64,000 nucleotides of DNA, from assembly GCA_963920665.1 (NCBI GenBank), contig OY987267.1, positions 25,048,001 through 25,112,000 of the forward strand. The letters run 5' to 3'. Below, piece after piece: positions 34,690 to 46,702 of this stretch. A program made the position numbers and the translations under genes. Below the pieces are notes generated by a model. The model was given only the letters and a program-made list of their open reading frames with translations, was not told where the DNA came from and searched no databases. Origin of the DNA: Straminergon stramineum. Lineage: Eukaryota; Streptophyta; Bryopsida; Hypnales; Calliergonaceae. The stretch's first letter is position 1; every line of letters starts with the position of its first letter.

Positions 34690-35025
34690 TTGGAGAAGGA
34701 TATTGGAGGCATTACATTGAAATTAGGTTTGAAATTTGGTGAGCAAATGTGGGGCAAGGTCAAGCTTCCAAAGAGCCTAGTCTTGAGTCATTTGGAGGAG
34801 AATTCAAGCAATGGTGGTCGTTTCTATGGAAGGAGGTTTGTTGCCGTTCAAATGGGAAGCGACAACTTTGAGGGAGGATATTGGAGGCATTACAAGTAAT
34901 TCGAGTGTGAAATTTGGTGAGCGGATACAAGGCCAAATTAGGTTTCCAACGAGCTTGGTCTTGAGCCATTTGGAAGAAAATTGAGGTGGTGGTGGCCATT
35001 TGAATCCATTTGGATGATTTAGGAA
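34690..35025. repeat. Tandem duplication, 178 bp period
   Basis: GGATATTGGAGGCATTAC occurs at 34698 and 34876. Each is followed by GAAATTTGGTGAGC, then by GCTTCCAAAGAGCCTAGTC or its variant, CTTGAG(T/C)CATTTGGA and GGTGG(T/C)C. Two units are present. Confidence 0.9.
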
Positions 35026-36746
35026 TGTTGCCCCTTTTTTCCACTTAGTCATTTAATTGAAAATTCATTTAAAAAACATTGTTGGAGTCCATTGCTTGGA
35101 AGGCAATTTAGGTAGAGGTCCTATATATTTTCCGATGGCCAACTCTAGGGATTTCTTCACCTTGTGGTGGAAAAGTCTCATACCTTTGCAAACTTGGGAT
35201 TCACTCTTTTTTAACCCATGAATGCCTCAATGCCTCAAATTTGGCCTCTTAAAAATGAAAATGAAAAGTTGCCCTATTTGACTATTATAATCTTTTTCAA
35301 TGATGTGGTGAAATTATTTGTCCTTTCCCCCACATGCTTAGGGCCTCTCCCAATACCAATCAATATGGTCAATTTTTGTGAATCTTGTTTTGGGTGATAG
35401 TTTGATTGGAATGAGTTCAAAAGGGTCTGGATTTTGGTAAATACACATTGAGCACTCAAGGGTTAAACCTTGGAATCACTTGCGTACATGACCCCCTTTA
35501 AAATATCCTTTGTATACATTAGAATATTCTTGTATAAACATGAAACAAATTTTGTTTCAAGTATATATGTTTGTGATTTTGGTAGAGTGAAACACACTTT
35601 GTTTGAGGATGTTGTGCATTTTGTTTTTGGCCATTTAAACGTCAATTTCATTGAATTGGAGTATTCCACTTCACAACTTTCAAGCCATGCGGCCTGAAAT
35701 GTGATTGGAAGTCCCAGTTCACAGAGATGACATTTGCAGGCCTGATACCGCATTCACAGCTTCCGCTTCCTTGTCCAATTTGCAGACACTACGGTATCTT
35801 TCCCATCTTTCTCGTGTTTTCTTTGCTTGGGGCTTTCATTTCCAGCAAGGTCCGGGAAGAATTTTGCAACAGCCTTAAGATTGCGAACTGTGTTAGGCTC
35901 CTCGGCAGTGTTAGGATAGGAGCAGATGGAGCAAGGAGTGAGATTACCGAGTACAGTCGGTGACAGGGGTGAAACAAGGATCTACGTCCACTACGAATGA
36001 TGAGAACGGGAGTGGCAATCGGGTTTTCTTTGTCAGATCCTTGGTGGTGAGTGAGCAGATATTTGAAGAGTGGGGTTTAGAGTTTAGGTGCGCAGCAACC
36101 GCAAGGAGAATGAAACCCGAGCAGATTCATTTTTGTGGATTTGTGAAACCCTAATTCATGGCAACAATAACTCTCATCACTGGACGATGCCATGAAGTTT
36201 GGGAGATTCGGAGTGGTATTCGATTGAGGCAATGTCGAGGAGCGTGCACAGAATCCAAATGAATTACGATAATGGCTGTGTGTATACTATTAAGACAGGT
36301 TTGTCAAGGTTGTATAGAAATGTGTTTGAATAAAAAACGTGCTACCAGCTGCGGTGACACAACCCAGTTTGCTTGCACGTCTTTGCATGTAATTTGAGCG
36401 ATCTGTCTCCCTATTCTTGATTTCTCGACCCATAACGAAGTCGACCTCACTGGCCACGTGGAATGATGAAGAGGTTCTAGAGCAACGCCTAATTAAGAAA
36501 ACCCTAAACAGACCTGCAAACAGCTGCTAATTCATTCTCAAACCATGAGTACCATCATAACATTGTATCTGTGCACCCTTTCTAATTACAACTTGCACTG
36601 ACAATGCACTCTTCAGGTATGGCCATGAAGTCACTCCTTCACAACCATCTGCCATTCATCATATTCTTTTCTTAAAATCTCACATTGTAACTTTTAAAGT
36701 CCATGAGGAGTTTTTTCAAGATGGTCTTAGGGTCAGCGTTCTGCCT
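35026..36746. other. Intergenic stretch, no gene recognised
   Basis: Sequence 35026-35700 is AT-rich; CTCAAGGGTTAA near 35455 resembles a TTAA-family right end without a partner. From about 35700 to 36550 the DNA is less AT-rich and may include regulatory or 3' flanking sequence. Plus- and minus-strand frames at 35727-35977 overlap each other and lack protein features. Confidence 0.4.
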
Positions 36747-38508
36747 CTAATGATTTTCTGTATGACTTTCGCCAGCTCTTAAGCCTCCCAGAACTGACTC
36801 GTCTTCCTCACCGCGGAAGTCGACTTTCTTCTCATCGTCCAGGAAGGCATGTGTGCTGCCCTCATCATCCTTTGAACCCCAAACCTCACTCGTCAACTCA
36901 GCCTTTGGGTCTTCCTTGGCCTTGTCTTCCTCTTTGATTGCCCCACCCGACTTGCCTGCACAAAACAGTGAAAATGTCACCCACTACAGATCCAAGACCC
37001 CAGATGAAAGTGTGGTAGCATCAAGTTGCAGAAAGCCTGACATAAATGAAACACCCCTCAGATCTTGCACAGTGAGGATATAATGGTTTTGAGAATGGAC
37101 GATTACTCAACATCAAAACCCATGCAACACCCCCAAAATTTTGCACTAAGAGCACAAATTGATTTTGAGAATGTACACTCCCTCACACCAAAACTCATGC
37201 AACATCCCCGAAATTTTGCACAATGAAGACATGTAGGTTCTGAGAGTGTCCAGCACCTCAACATCAGAACTTGTGTCTGATTGAAGTCGTCTATTTATAA
37301 ACCTTTGAACCATCATGTAATTTTTTATTAAGAATTCAAATAATAATAATACATTCTTCGGTGCATTGAAATTTCCTTTGATTTGCAAACAAGATCATTA
37401 GAAAATCTGAGCATTTATGATACCATTTTGACATTTTTGGTAACATTTTCTTTTCATATGTGTACCTATGGAAGTGTGACTTTTAGGTGTGCGTTACCTT
37501 GCTCGTTGCTCGTGTTGCTATTGCCAGTGCCAAACTGCAACTCCGTGGTGGCTTCTCCAATCGTCCCAGACTCTACGGAGCCTCGAAACGGCTCCTGCTC
37601 GTCATCAATGGTGGAGGCCGATTCCGCCCTCGCCTTCTCCAGAATCTGCTTCCTGGCCTCTGCCTGCACGCCGCAACCCACAGATAGTACGGTCACTGCA
37701 GTCCACCTCTGCAAATGGTATCACATGGCAGTGGAGAACACTCATATTTCTGAAATATTAATGTATAAATACTGAAGAAATTAACAGTTACGGAATCATG
37801 AGGTGTGAAAAAATATCTTTACCACGTCAACATTCATTGGCTCACTCCAAAAAAACAAGTGACGAGAGTAAGTACTAGCTTACAAGGGATGAATGAACCC
37901 ATGGTTTACATTTTTGACACAGATGAAAAGAAAACATACTGAAGCGGTGAGTGTCAGTATGGAGAATGTTGTCAACAATTACACGCTCACACGCTTTGTA
38001 TTTAGATATGAAATCACAGCGTACCAATTTGAGTGGGGAGTAGAACTTCGGTAGCACTTCGGTTATGCTAACACATTTGAAGGTAACAGTTATCCAGGGA
38101 GGGTTGTACGATAGCCCTAACGCAAACCCTGGCTTCCTCCACCAACAAGGAAACTGACCCAATCCGTGCAAACTGCGACAAGAAAATTGTAGCGGAAGCA
38201 TGAAGTATTGCCTCCGCATTTTCAGGAGCAATTCCATCAGGCGCCGCCTGCACTCGCGATCGTCGGTTTGCTTCCTTCCAACTCCCAGTCCCCACCGAAC
38301 TCAGAGCGATCCTATCAGTCGGCTTCAAACGAAGAATTAAAGCACCAGAGGCGTTCCCAGATGATCTTCGAAATGGAGCTTCTGGAACCATTTTAGCTCC
38401 CGAATCTGCCACCCTGCTGATTCCCCTTTGCTGGAACAATTTCCCAGTGGTGGTACTGGGATGTGGAGTATGCAATAGCCTCATTTTTGAAATCTCTGTA
38501 ACCTGCAC
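36747..38508 (-). CDS. Unrecognised protein with a transit-peptide-like N-terminus, three exons, 266 aa
   Basis: Exons in gene order are 38508-38128, 37708-37498 and 36955-36747. The junctions are CCAGG|GTTTGC to TTTGCAG|AGG (phase 0) and CAAG|GTAACG to TGTGCAG|GC (phase 1). All have GT-AG ends and sum to exactly 267 codons with the stop. The N-terminus is Ser/Thr/Arg/Pro-rich with few acids, like an organellar transit peptide; an alternative Met at 38484 makes it more so. The middle contains ILHASATIFLSQFARIGSVS and QAEARKQILEKARAES. The C-terminal third is hydrophilic and acidic (KEEDKAKEDPKAE). I do not know the family and assign no function. Support comes from frame-consistent splicing and non-random composition. 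Intron 2 contains three tandem 75 bp repeats. Confidence 0.62.
37051..37276. repeat. Three tandem 75 bp units in an intron
   Basis: Units 37051-37126, 37127-37201 and 37202-37276 each start ACA(C/T)CCC and contain TTGCAC, (T/C)TGAGA(A/G)TG and TCA(A/C)(A/C)(A/C)TCA(A/G)AAC-like blocks ending near CATGCA. They lie between exons 2 and 3 of the leftward gene. Confidence 0.9.
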
Positions 38509-40485
38509 ACCAATGTCGTCGTCTATATTAGAAGAAGAAGAACTCGGGTCCTAAATTAAAACCAACTTCAAAGAATTGAAGACTCTATTGGGGGTAGTTC
38601 TACTAACTCCGTAATTGTATACCTGGAATCTTAACAACAAGAACGTGGCCAGAACGAACGTTCCTAAACGTAAAATGACTCATTATGAGCGCGCATGGTA
38701 CGTTTCAGTTTACCTTAGAAAGCAAACCTTGAAAATCCAACAAAACCTTTATCCCAAACTTTTAGTAGCCTTTCCTCACAAGGAGAACTGAGAGCCCACC
38801 ACAAAACCACCAGATTCTCCACGTTCCAAAGTCACAACCAAAGCTCTGATTCTTGAACCTCAGAAACAGAAACCCAGATTATTGCACAAGTCTCTGGAGC
38901 TCAAACTGTTAAAGACGGACTCAACTGAGAGATCGAAGCCAGTGAGAAATGTATGAGTACAATGATCAACAGCGTCTCTTGAATCTCCCGAAGAGCAATT
39001 GGCAAAAACGTGAACTTATTCTCGAATCCCGCAGTTTGTGTTAGCGAAACACACAAGCTTGCTTACAAGTGGCATGGCCATCTTCCGCGCTTGCCAAGTG
39101 TTCACGCCACCGGCGTCTGGAGGTCGCCCGATTTCTCGTCGCGCTTCCGTCGAGGTCCCACAATGCGGCTCTCAACGAACTCGTCCGTCAGTCTCCAACC
39201 TCCTAGACAGTACGCACACTATGTTACCAGACGGTGTCCATCAGTCGCCCAGGTTTTCGTCCCGATCCCATCCTCGAATCTCCGTCCTCGTCCCCTTCTC
39301 CACACAGCGGCTGATTGTCTGGCACCACTGCAACACACAGCATCCCAGAAACTGACAACCAACAGACCCACAAATAGGCAAGTTTCATTTTCGAACCTAA
39401 CTGCCGCTTTCATATCGGTGAGTCAACCAATAAAAAAGATTAAGTGCGGCACCTTTAATTGGTGGGTGGAGGAGAGCAGATTCCGCAGAGGTGCCAAAGG
39501 TGGTGTTGCTAAATAGCCCAACATGCTAAAAAAACTTCGAATTTGTGCTAAACTTTCAAATTGAACATAGTGGGTTGCACAATTTGGGTTGCACTTTTCC
39601 AAAATTATTGCGAACACAGGTGGGGAGAAGGAGACTGTGAAGACTGCATTCACTAGTTTCCCAGTTTCCACCACCGAATGCAAACACCTGTCGATCAGCA
39701 ATCTCAAATTCACAATTTGAAAGTCAAACAATTGTGCTGGTTGTTGGCGGTTCCTTTTCTCCCAGTTTATGATAATGCCGCTCCCACTTAAGTTATCTTC
39801 TCGCCTACCAGGGTTGCTCACCTCCCATTTCATAACGAGGATCTTTTGTTTTCAGAGCTCATTAACGAGACTTTTCAACTGTCTGCTTTGGCTGTTTTTC
39901 GGTGGTAGCTCGAGTGAGTTTTCGCATTTGGAGAATTGAATGGAAATGAGAAGAATGAGGGGAATGCAAGGAACTGGAGAGGGGAAGATAGTGAACTTGC
40001 AATGATGGTAATGCATCTCCTCAGGCCGTTATCATGGTCAGATCTTTGGCATTTAGGTCAAGTTGGAGGACACTCGAACGCAGAAGTAGACCGGCTCATT
40101 AATCGTCGTAAGCTTCATTATCTTTGCAGCTCATTCTTTTTTTTCGCTCTGTCTAGAATTGGATAATTTTGTAGAACAGGTGTAGTGCGGTACTCTAAGA
40201 TGTTTACTGTGAGCAATCAATTTCTTTGTCTTGAATGTGAACGAGTTCACTCACATCCCAGATCAGAACATCTTTTTTTTTTGTGGAGCAAAAGGAGCAA
40301 AAATTGAGTTGTTCAAGAATGGGCAATTATCGTAGGACAGGAGTTATTCACAGGACAATGCATGGTATAGCACCGGTAAGTCCTTCTGGGTGCACGGCAA
40401 CTCGCACTGCACCCGGCAAATTCAACTGCGGAATGCACCGTGTACAGTGCGCTTCGCCCTGTCTGTGTCATTTTTAAGCATTGTA
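38509..40485. other. Upstream region of the 266-aa protein gene and intergenic DNA
   Basis: The first few hundred bases should hold the promoter of the leftward gene. A GC-richer block at 39010-39420 has open frames in three phases and on both strands (the longest is 168 codons at 39010-39516), none with domain-like sequence. I do not annotate them as genes. The rest shows nothing recognisable. Confidence 0.4.
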
Positions 40486-40885
40486 ACATTTGTAGGGAGT
40501 TTGATTTTTGGGAGGTCACTGTACAGCCGTAGAGTGATCACGTCTGGTACAACAGCCAAGGGTGCTGAGATTGAATATTTCCCTCTTTGTACGAGATTCT
40601 TATGCAATTTCAAAGTGTGAGGCCGTTGAGTACTGTAAGTGGGAATTTTCGACCACTCCATTTTCTATTGAAAGATCTGTTATGTGTTTTAACAACTGTA
40701 GGAGTTTGTTTTTTGTAAGATCACTGTAGAGTCACGGGAAGATTGCTTTGGGTATAAGAGGCAAATTTTTGGAGATCGAACTCTTCCCTCCGTGTGAATT
40801 TCTTCTGCAATTTTAATGTGAAAAGTTGTAGATATCTGTATGCGACTGTAGACAATCCCGTTTCCTTTCAAAGATCAGTGACCTG
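40486..40885. repeat. Tandem duplication, about 206 bp period
   Basis: Paired landmarks are TGTAGGGAGTTTGATTTTTG at 40491 and TGTAGGAGTTTGTTTTTTG at 40697, then (G/A)(G/A)TCACTGTA(C/G)AG, ATTGAATATTTCCCTC against GATCGAACTCTTCCCTC, and TTATGCAATTTCAAAGTGTGA against TTCTGCAATTTTAATGTGAAA. Two diverged units, no gene recognised. Confidence 0.82.
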
Positions 40886-43138
40886 ACAGCGGACATTAAG
40901 CCATAATGCTTACACCCGACGTGCTAATTGAAGGATCTAGTCTTTACTTTCTTAGTATCTCTACCTTAACCCTAACCGGCTCCCCGAAGTCCGTATTCTC
41001 AAAGATGAACAAAGTGCTTCCAGGTGATATTTCGTTCAAATAACTTCATATTCATCCCAAGTGTAGCTTGAATCTTCATGAACGAACCTCTCTATATAAC
41101 CAATTTTGATGAAAATAACAAAAAATTTGCAATGATATGCAGAAATTCAGGATGCTTGTGGGGCAGTTGGATTCTCAGCTCAAGTGTGAATAATTGTCTC
41201 ACAGGATTGAATGAAAGCTTGAGCTGTAAAGCCATGGAGCTGAGGACTTGCTTACCCTGAGAAGATCGATGGCTGGGTCTCTCGACCAACATGATCGTCA
41301 TGATAAGCCTTTCATGCTACTGAACTTTACCTTAAACACTCAAGGCCTAAGCAATTTCTGTACTTTTTTGCAAGTTTGAACTTTGTTTGACACTATGCAT
41401 TGTACATCAAGCTTATTACATGATGTCAATTGTACTTTTGAAGTTCCATGTTCAATATGAACATCATAATATAAAATTCACTTAGATGTACTTAGGAGAA
41501 CATAGGAAAATGAAGTTATTACTTCGACCTGTTGGACAATTGAGAGGCCCAAAACAAGCTCTTTGGGCCTTAAGGGGTTAACTCATAGTACACCCATTGC
41601 AACATGTGTAACAACACTCTTGTTGCATAAGGAAATTTTATTTTATTTTATTTTCAAAATTGGATATTAAACTTTAGAATGCTTCCAAATTTTGGATAAG
41701 AATGTGTCATACATGATCATTTAAATGGATGAAATCGTGACAATGGATCATAGTACTCTGCACTTAATAGAATAGATGGTTGGATCTTTGTTCAATCAAT
41801 GTTCAATCAAAGACCTCCAAAAGAAGACATTGCAACTCTAAAGAAGAAGAATGTGTAGTGTAAGGGTGAGGAGACCCAAGTTGGTTCTCTTCCAAACTAA
41901 ATCAAGATCATCAAATCTTTGAGATTGGCTCCTCTTTGTTGTTGTTGTTTTTGTTTTTTTGTTTTTTTTTGAAACATATAGCCTTTAGACTGGCTCTTCT
42001 TTGAGAGGATGGGATGATGACTCTAAACCCCCTTCCCCTTGTCCAACCATAATGTACCATGTGGCAATGAAAGTGAAAGGAGAGGTTTATGAGATGCTCT
42101 CCATCTCTGAAGAACTCCAATGAGGTTGTATGCAACAAGAAACAAACTTACAAAATGGCTTGTACTTGTTGGATCTACAAATCATATTGATTTTTGGTGA
42201 TTATTTTCACTCCAGGAATAGGCTTGTGGTAGTCTTACACCTATATGCATGCAAGCTATAGTGGCCATCTCAAAGCTATTCTCCATTATACACAAGAACA
42301 AACAAATGATGTAGGAGTTTCAAAAGACTTCAGCTCTATCTTGGACCTTTTCTTTGGGATATTTTACAATTATTATCCTCCTTGGGTTACTATTTCCATT
42401 GGCACGCCATTCTCTACTTATCAACTGGATATAGGACAGTATGGCCACCTCATTCAATTAACACGTTCTACCCCAAAAATATCTCAGAAATGGGCATTGA
42501 AGAATATGTTATAGAGTGAATTTGTTATGTTGTTCAAATGTTTACCTTCTCATATCAATGTTAAAGATCATGAACATAACATTCTACAACCCAAAGATTT
42601 CTTCCCTTTAAGCCTTTTTTGAAGAAAGGATTAAAGATCCTTCACAAGGATTGTAATGAAACTGGCCATTGACACTTTACTAGCAGGACCCTTATATTTG
42701 TGAGACGCACAGAGAGGCTGATACAAGTGGTTTAGAATGTTTATGACAATTGTTCAGGTTTGGATGACAACCGTCGTGAAACCTTCATTTTGACTTGTAA
42801 TTGTTATCTTATCTTTGATCCAGCGTTTGCATACTTTCCCTTTCACCTCAAGTTTTTTTTCTCATAAACAGTGTGTTTTGGTTTCTGAATGAGTTGGGTG
42901 GATGTCACATGTGTCAATGTCTGAGTCTTTGGAAGCGTTTTCAGTTACTTGACATAGATTGTGGAGGTCTTCTTCTTGCGATTTGTTTAATCAGAATTTA
43001 ACCAAGCAACGCTGTATGTTGATTTGGAACGGTAGCTGTGCACATATTTCACTCTCAGTGTCGGTGGGACAGCTACATCGATACTGGTTGCATTATGACA
43101 ACATTAACCACTTTCTATATTTATAAGTAAATCCACAG
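40886..43138. other. Intergenic stretch, no gene recognised
   Basis: It contains CCTTAAGGGGTTAACTC at 41564, a TTAA-family end without a visible partner, and a GTT/T-rich microsatellite at about 41938-41970. Open frames at 41078-41260 and 42245-42514 have no recognisable features. Confidence 0.4.
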
Positions 43139-43296
43139 TTTTGTCAGTGGTCGTGGATGACATCCTGCTTGTGGCTCGCCGGAACGACGATGTGCTGGCT
43201 TCACTGCCGGTAGTTGCGAAGGGTTTCGCGAAGTCCAAGGAGAAAGGTCCGGAGAAGAAACGGAAGAAGGCTGTAGCTGACGCCCCTGATACTTGA
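43139..43296 (+). pseudogene. Orphan last exon resembling CENP-S/MHF1 (histone-fold) C-terminus
   Basis: After an acceptor-like ATCCACAG at 43131-43138 an open frame reads SVVVDDILLVARRNDDVLASL, continues through AKGFAKSKEKGPEKKRKK, and stops at 43294-43296. The D-D-(I/V)-x-L-x-A-R-R-N core followed by a short helix and a Lys-rich tail matches the end of the histone fold in MHF1/CENP-S, a partner of MHF2/CENP-X in the FANCM and kinetochore complexes. No upstream exons of that family are visible within several kilobases, so this is either a displaced terminal exon or the end of a gene with a very long intron. The homology is from memory of the motif and needs a search. Confidence 0.45.
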
Positions 43297-43640
43297 GCGT
43301 TGCGGATTCTAAACATTCGTTTCCTTCATCTTTCGATCAAATTGAAGTGCGCGAAGCAGCTTGTGATGATACTTCGGGTCCTTGTCCCTTGGAATCTCTT
43401 TGAATTGTTTCAAGCCACCATGGGTTCCGAAACCATTTGTGTAAGGAGAAGAACCCGGAGAAGGAACGGAAAAAGGCTGTAGCTGGCGCCCCTGATACTT
43501 GAGCGTGGGTAATCATAAACGTTTCCTTCATCTTTCGATTATATGGAAGTGTGAGAAGCAGATTTTGGTGAAACTTCGGGTCATTGTCAGTTATCTTAGA
43601 ATCGTTTCAAACCGTCAAGGGTACCGAAACCATGTGAGGC
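43237..43640 (+). repeat. Tandem duplication of the MHF1-like exon end, about 206 bp period
   Basis: The Lys-rich C-terminal codons, the stop and the following flank recur once. GGCTGTAGCTG(A/G)CGCCCCT occurs at 43269 and 43475 and each is followed by GATACTTGAGCG. Further shared blocks are TTTCCTTCATCTTTCGAT and ACTTCGGGTC. The second unit reads KKAVAGAPDT then stop, so it keeps the coding end. Confidence 0.92.
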
Positions 43641-43814
43641 TGCAAGCATTTTCGTGACACAAGTTGTAGGTAGGGTTCTGTCAATCAGATTGATTTAGCT
43701 GAAGAGTTTTAACACACGCGTCTGATTGCTGTGCCGGGACGGCAGGGGCGATAATCAGGGAGGGCACTGTGGGCGCTTTGCGTTATGGATTCATTCCAGC
43801 GACCATGGGAAAGC

Positions 43815-44061
43815 GCAGGGGCAGCACAAGGAAGCGGATGCGACTCCTCAGAAAGACCGCAGATCTGATGGCATGAGTGCAAAAACTTGTTTCTGCAAAT
43901 GCAGACGCGTTTTCAGACAATGTCCGAGTCTATTTTTGCAAACATCGAGGAAATAGAGTCTCGCATTGACGAGTTGGAGAGCAGCATTTGGTGAGCTCGT
44001 GAAGGAGAGTGGCCATGCCGATGCCATGCTTATGCGGCCGTCTAACTCTTCGTTTAAATAA
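43815..44061 (+). pseudogene. Heat shock factor binding protein (HSBP)-like pseudogene
   Basis: Three frames together cover a complete HSBP-like coiled coil. One gives EADATPQK. The next gives TADLMA, stop, VQKLVS. The third gives QMQTRFQTMSESIF, then IEEIESRIDELESSI. A further shift gives ELVKESGHADAML to a stop at 44059-44061. HSBP is a roughly 70-90 residue trimeric coiled-coil repressor of heat shock factors with a nearly invariant QMQxRFQTMSxxI core. Here at least three single- or two-base shifts and one TGA interrupt it, and no intron separates the parts, so this looks like a decayed, possibly processed, copy. The functional gene is not in the window. Confidence 0.72.
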
Positions 44062-46506
44062 GTTTGAGGCGACTCCACAAAGGAAGTGCGATGATGATTG
44101 GCATGGAACAGCGCACATGTTTTACTGTGATTTTTCACGGTGCGACAACGCTCTGGTTTGATGCACTGCTATGGACGATGGTCACGTTATCATGAGTCGA
44201 TCACAATGGTCCCTTGCCGCCGATTCCAGAGAATTTGGCATTGGATGGTCTCTCTTACTGGGTTTGTCAGTTATATGCAGCTCAAAGCCTTGGTGCAATT
44301 TGAAGACAGTTCTTGCGGGGTGATCGGGAATCGAGGTAATGTCGTCAGAGCTGATCGAGGATCGATTCGAAACTGGTAGCTGGCTTCCTTGTATTGGTGA
44401 GGCACGGATCTACTATGGCAGCCTCGTGTTCTGATGAATTTACATGTAGATTTCACTGTCTTTGTCAATCTGTCTTGACCAGAGATTTAAATTACGAATT
44501 GTGCTGCTGTACATATGCGTTGTTGCATGATTGGTTTGGTAGCCGGAAGGTCCAAATGATTGCAGGTATTTCAGCCCCAAGTCCTCCGTGAAATAAGAGC
44601 TACATCTGAATATGGTTCACATCAGCGACCACTGCGTGAACAAGGCTGCTGAACCTATCGACGGAAAGTGGAAGTGGGTACAGTATGGTAGCCCGAACTT
44701 CAAACTTTTAACATCTTTAAGCACATGATGTATGGTATTCGGCAGAGTGCCAAGTGCAGACTTATTTCTAATTAAAATTGCACTCCAATGCAACTGTTAT
44801 TGGGGCCTCCAATTCCACAGCCTCTATATGCAACCACTCAGGACCGGCTAATTTGCAAAATGTGAAGGGCCCACGAGTTGGCCCTTGTAGGAATAATCAT
44901 TATTGTCAACACTTTTCAAGCATTGGTATGTGTATTAATCAATTCAACCTTTGTTTGTTTTTGTGAAAGTCTTTTTTTTAATGTATATTTTTATTTTTAT
45001 TTTTTATAATACGGAAAAGTCTATTTGACGTTTGGATTACCAGCTTTGCATGGGGGCAATTTTTTTTTTAAACCAGCCTTGTGTTGGCCTTGTGGAATCA
45101 CTATGCTACCATTTGCCATTACAAGGCTTGTATGCCGAGTATGCATTGCAAATGTTCTAATAGGCATACATGAAGATTTGAACTCCCAAGTTAAGAACTA
45201 TAGAAAAATATGCAACGCTCAACACCAAATATTGAAGAGAGGACGCTTAGCCTGTAGTGCAAGTAGGAACCACAATGTGGTCTATTGTTTTTATATTCCT
45301 TTATTCCAAGGCTTAATACAAGCAAATCTTTTACAATTCTCCGCTTACTCAAAAATTATGCAAATTTCATAACATGCTCTCATATCATTCTTCTAAAGCT
45401 ACAAAAAAATTTGCCACATACAACATGCTATGTTATAATGAACGCAACTTGTATTTTTAGGTCCTCTTTCTATGGTCATTGCATGATAGGGGAAACCTCC
45501 TTGAGGGGTTAACTCATTCTATTGTAAATTCCAACTCCAATGCCAACTATACTAAATACCCTATTTAGTGCCATCAATTAAATAAATGTTAAGTGTCAAT
45601 TTAATCCTTTAAAATAACATACCAATTGGCTTCTCCGCATTTGAGATGCTCCGAGATCAATAGAACTTCTCTAGAATAATGGTCTTGAGACCAAGCTCAA
45701 GTCCCCATGTTTAGAGAATGTGAATGAACTTCTCTGACATGTAACTATAGTTGGAACTTGTCTTAAGGTAGGACTAGGCAATTAATACTACATCACTTTA
45801 GAACAAGTATTACTTTAGAAGGTATTAAAATTATTTTTGAACAACTCCACCATTCCAAGTTGAAAAGGATTATAAAAAGGTTTTCACAGAGAGAAGTTGC
45901 ATGCCAGTTGCAGCTATTGTACATCCACGCTTCATACTTTGGCAACACCTTGCAAAACTTAGTTTGCGTCATCAAAGATGTCATGAACGAGAATGATTCT
46001 TCCATAGTCAAGAAGTTTGAGTCATTGTATGAGCTCTTGTATGGTCTCAAAAGACCTCAACAATGGTGTGGCAAAGCATTGTAGTGTTGCCCAGGAAAAT
46101 CAGAAAGACGTACATACTTAGTGGTGATGCAATGGAGCACTCAACAACCACTATAGTTACAATCATGTTGGACTTAGAGTTTGCGGTAGAGTTGTTCTTA
46201 GAGCATCACACCCTCATTCACCACACCTAACCGGAGTGAGTTTGGCAAGGATTAGGAGCTAGGGCACCCCAACTCACTATAAAAAAACTCGTGTTTTAAG
46301 TGACGAATTTTAGGTAGCATCCAATGGAACAACCTATATTTTTATGTCAACAATAATGTCCAATATAACATATGAGGTGGATGGTTGATATTTGGATCCA
46401 TAAGGACTAAAATGACTAACTGACAAGAATAGCTTTGAACATTGCCTTGGAGTATTGTATCTGTAGTGTACCATAATGTGCCAGAATTTACAAGTTCTTA
46501 AACTCC
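44062..46506. other. Intergenic stretch, no gene recognised
   Basis: Sequence to about 44650 is moderately GC and may be pseudogene flank. After 44760 it becomes AT-rich. CCTTGAGGGGTTAACTC at 45502 is a TTAA-family end without a partner and closely resembles the one at 41564. The open frames at 45025-45372 and 45285-45512 overlap and have no recognisable features. Confidence 0.4.
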
Positions 46507-46702
46507 ACTACACTGAATAGGGGTATTAAGGGGACCAAAAAATTAAAAGGACTGATTCTAGAAAACTGTAGATGTTTGAAACATGATCTACATCACCCGG
46601 ACACTCCAATAACTACTGATGTACAATAAAGGTAGATATTTATTTAGTGTGGAATGTCGATTAATTAGTATGGGTCCCCTTAATACCCCTATTCAGTGTA
46701 GT
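46507..46702. mobile_element. MITE with perfect 30 bp terminal inverted repeats (196 bp)
   Basis: The left arm starts ACTACACTGAATAGGGG and continues TATTAAGGGGACC. The right arm is its exact reverse complement, ending CCCCTATTCAGTGTAGT. Perfect arms imply recent activity compared with other elements here. The arm contains TA next to CACTG, so the target could be TA (Tc1/mariner-like) with a CACTG terminus. A CACTA-like assignment is also possible because the outermost bases are palindromic. Confidence 0.85.

Noticed and set aside
35727..35977. Overlapping frames of 78 (plus) and 62 (minus) codons
   Set aside because: Neither has recognisable features, and their mutual overlap suggests low stop density rather than coding.
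39010..39516. 168-codon plus-strand open frame in a GC-richer block
   Set aside because: Overlapping frames exist on both strands and in other phases, the sequence is Pro/Ser/Arg/Thr-rich without domain features, and no splice partners or homologous motifs are visible.
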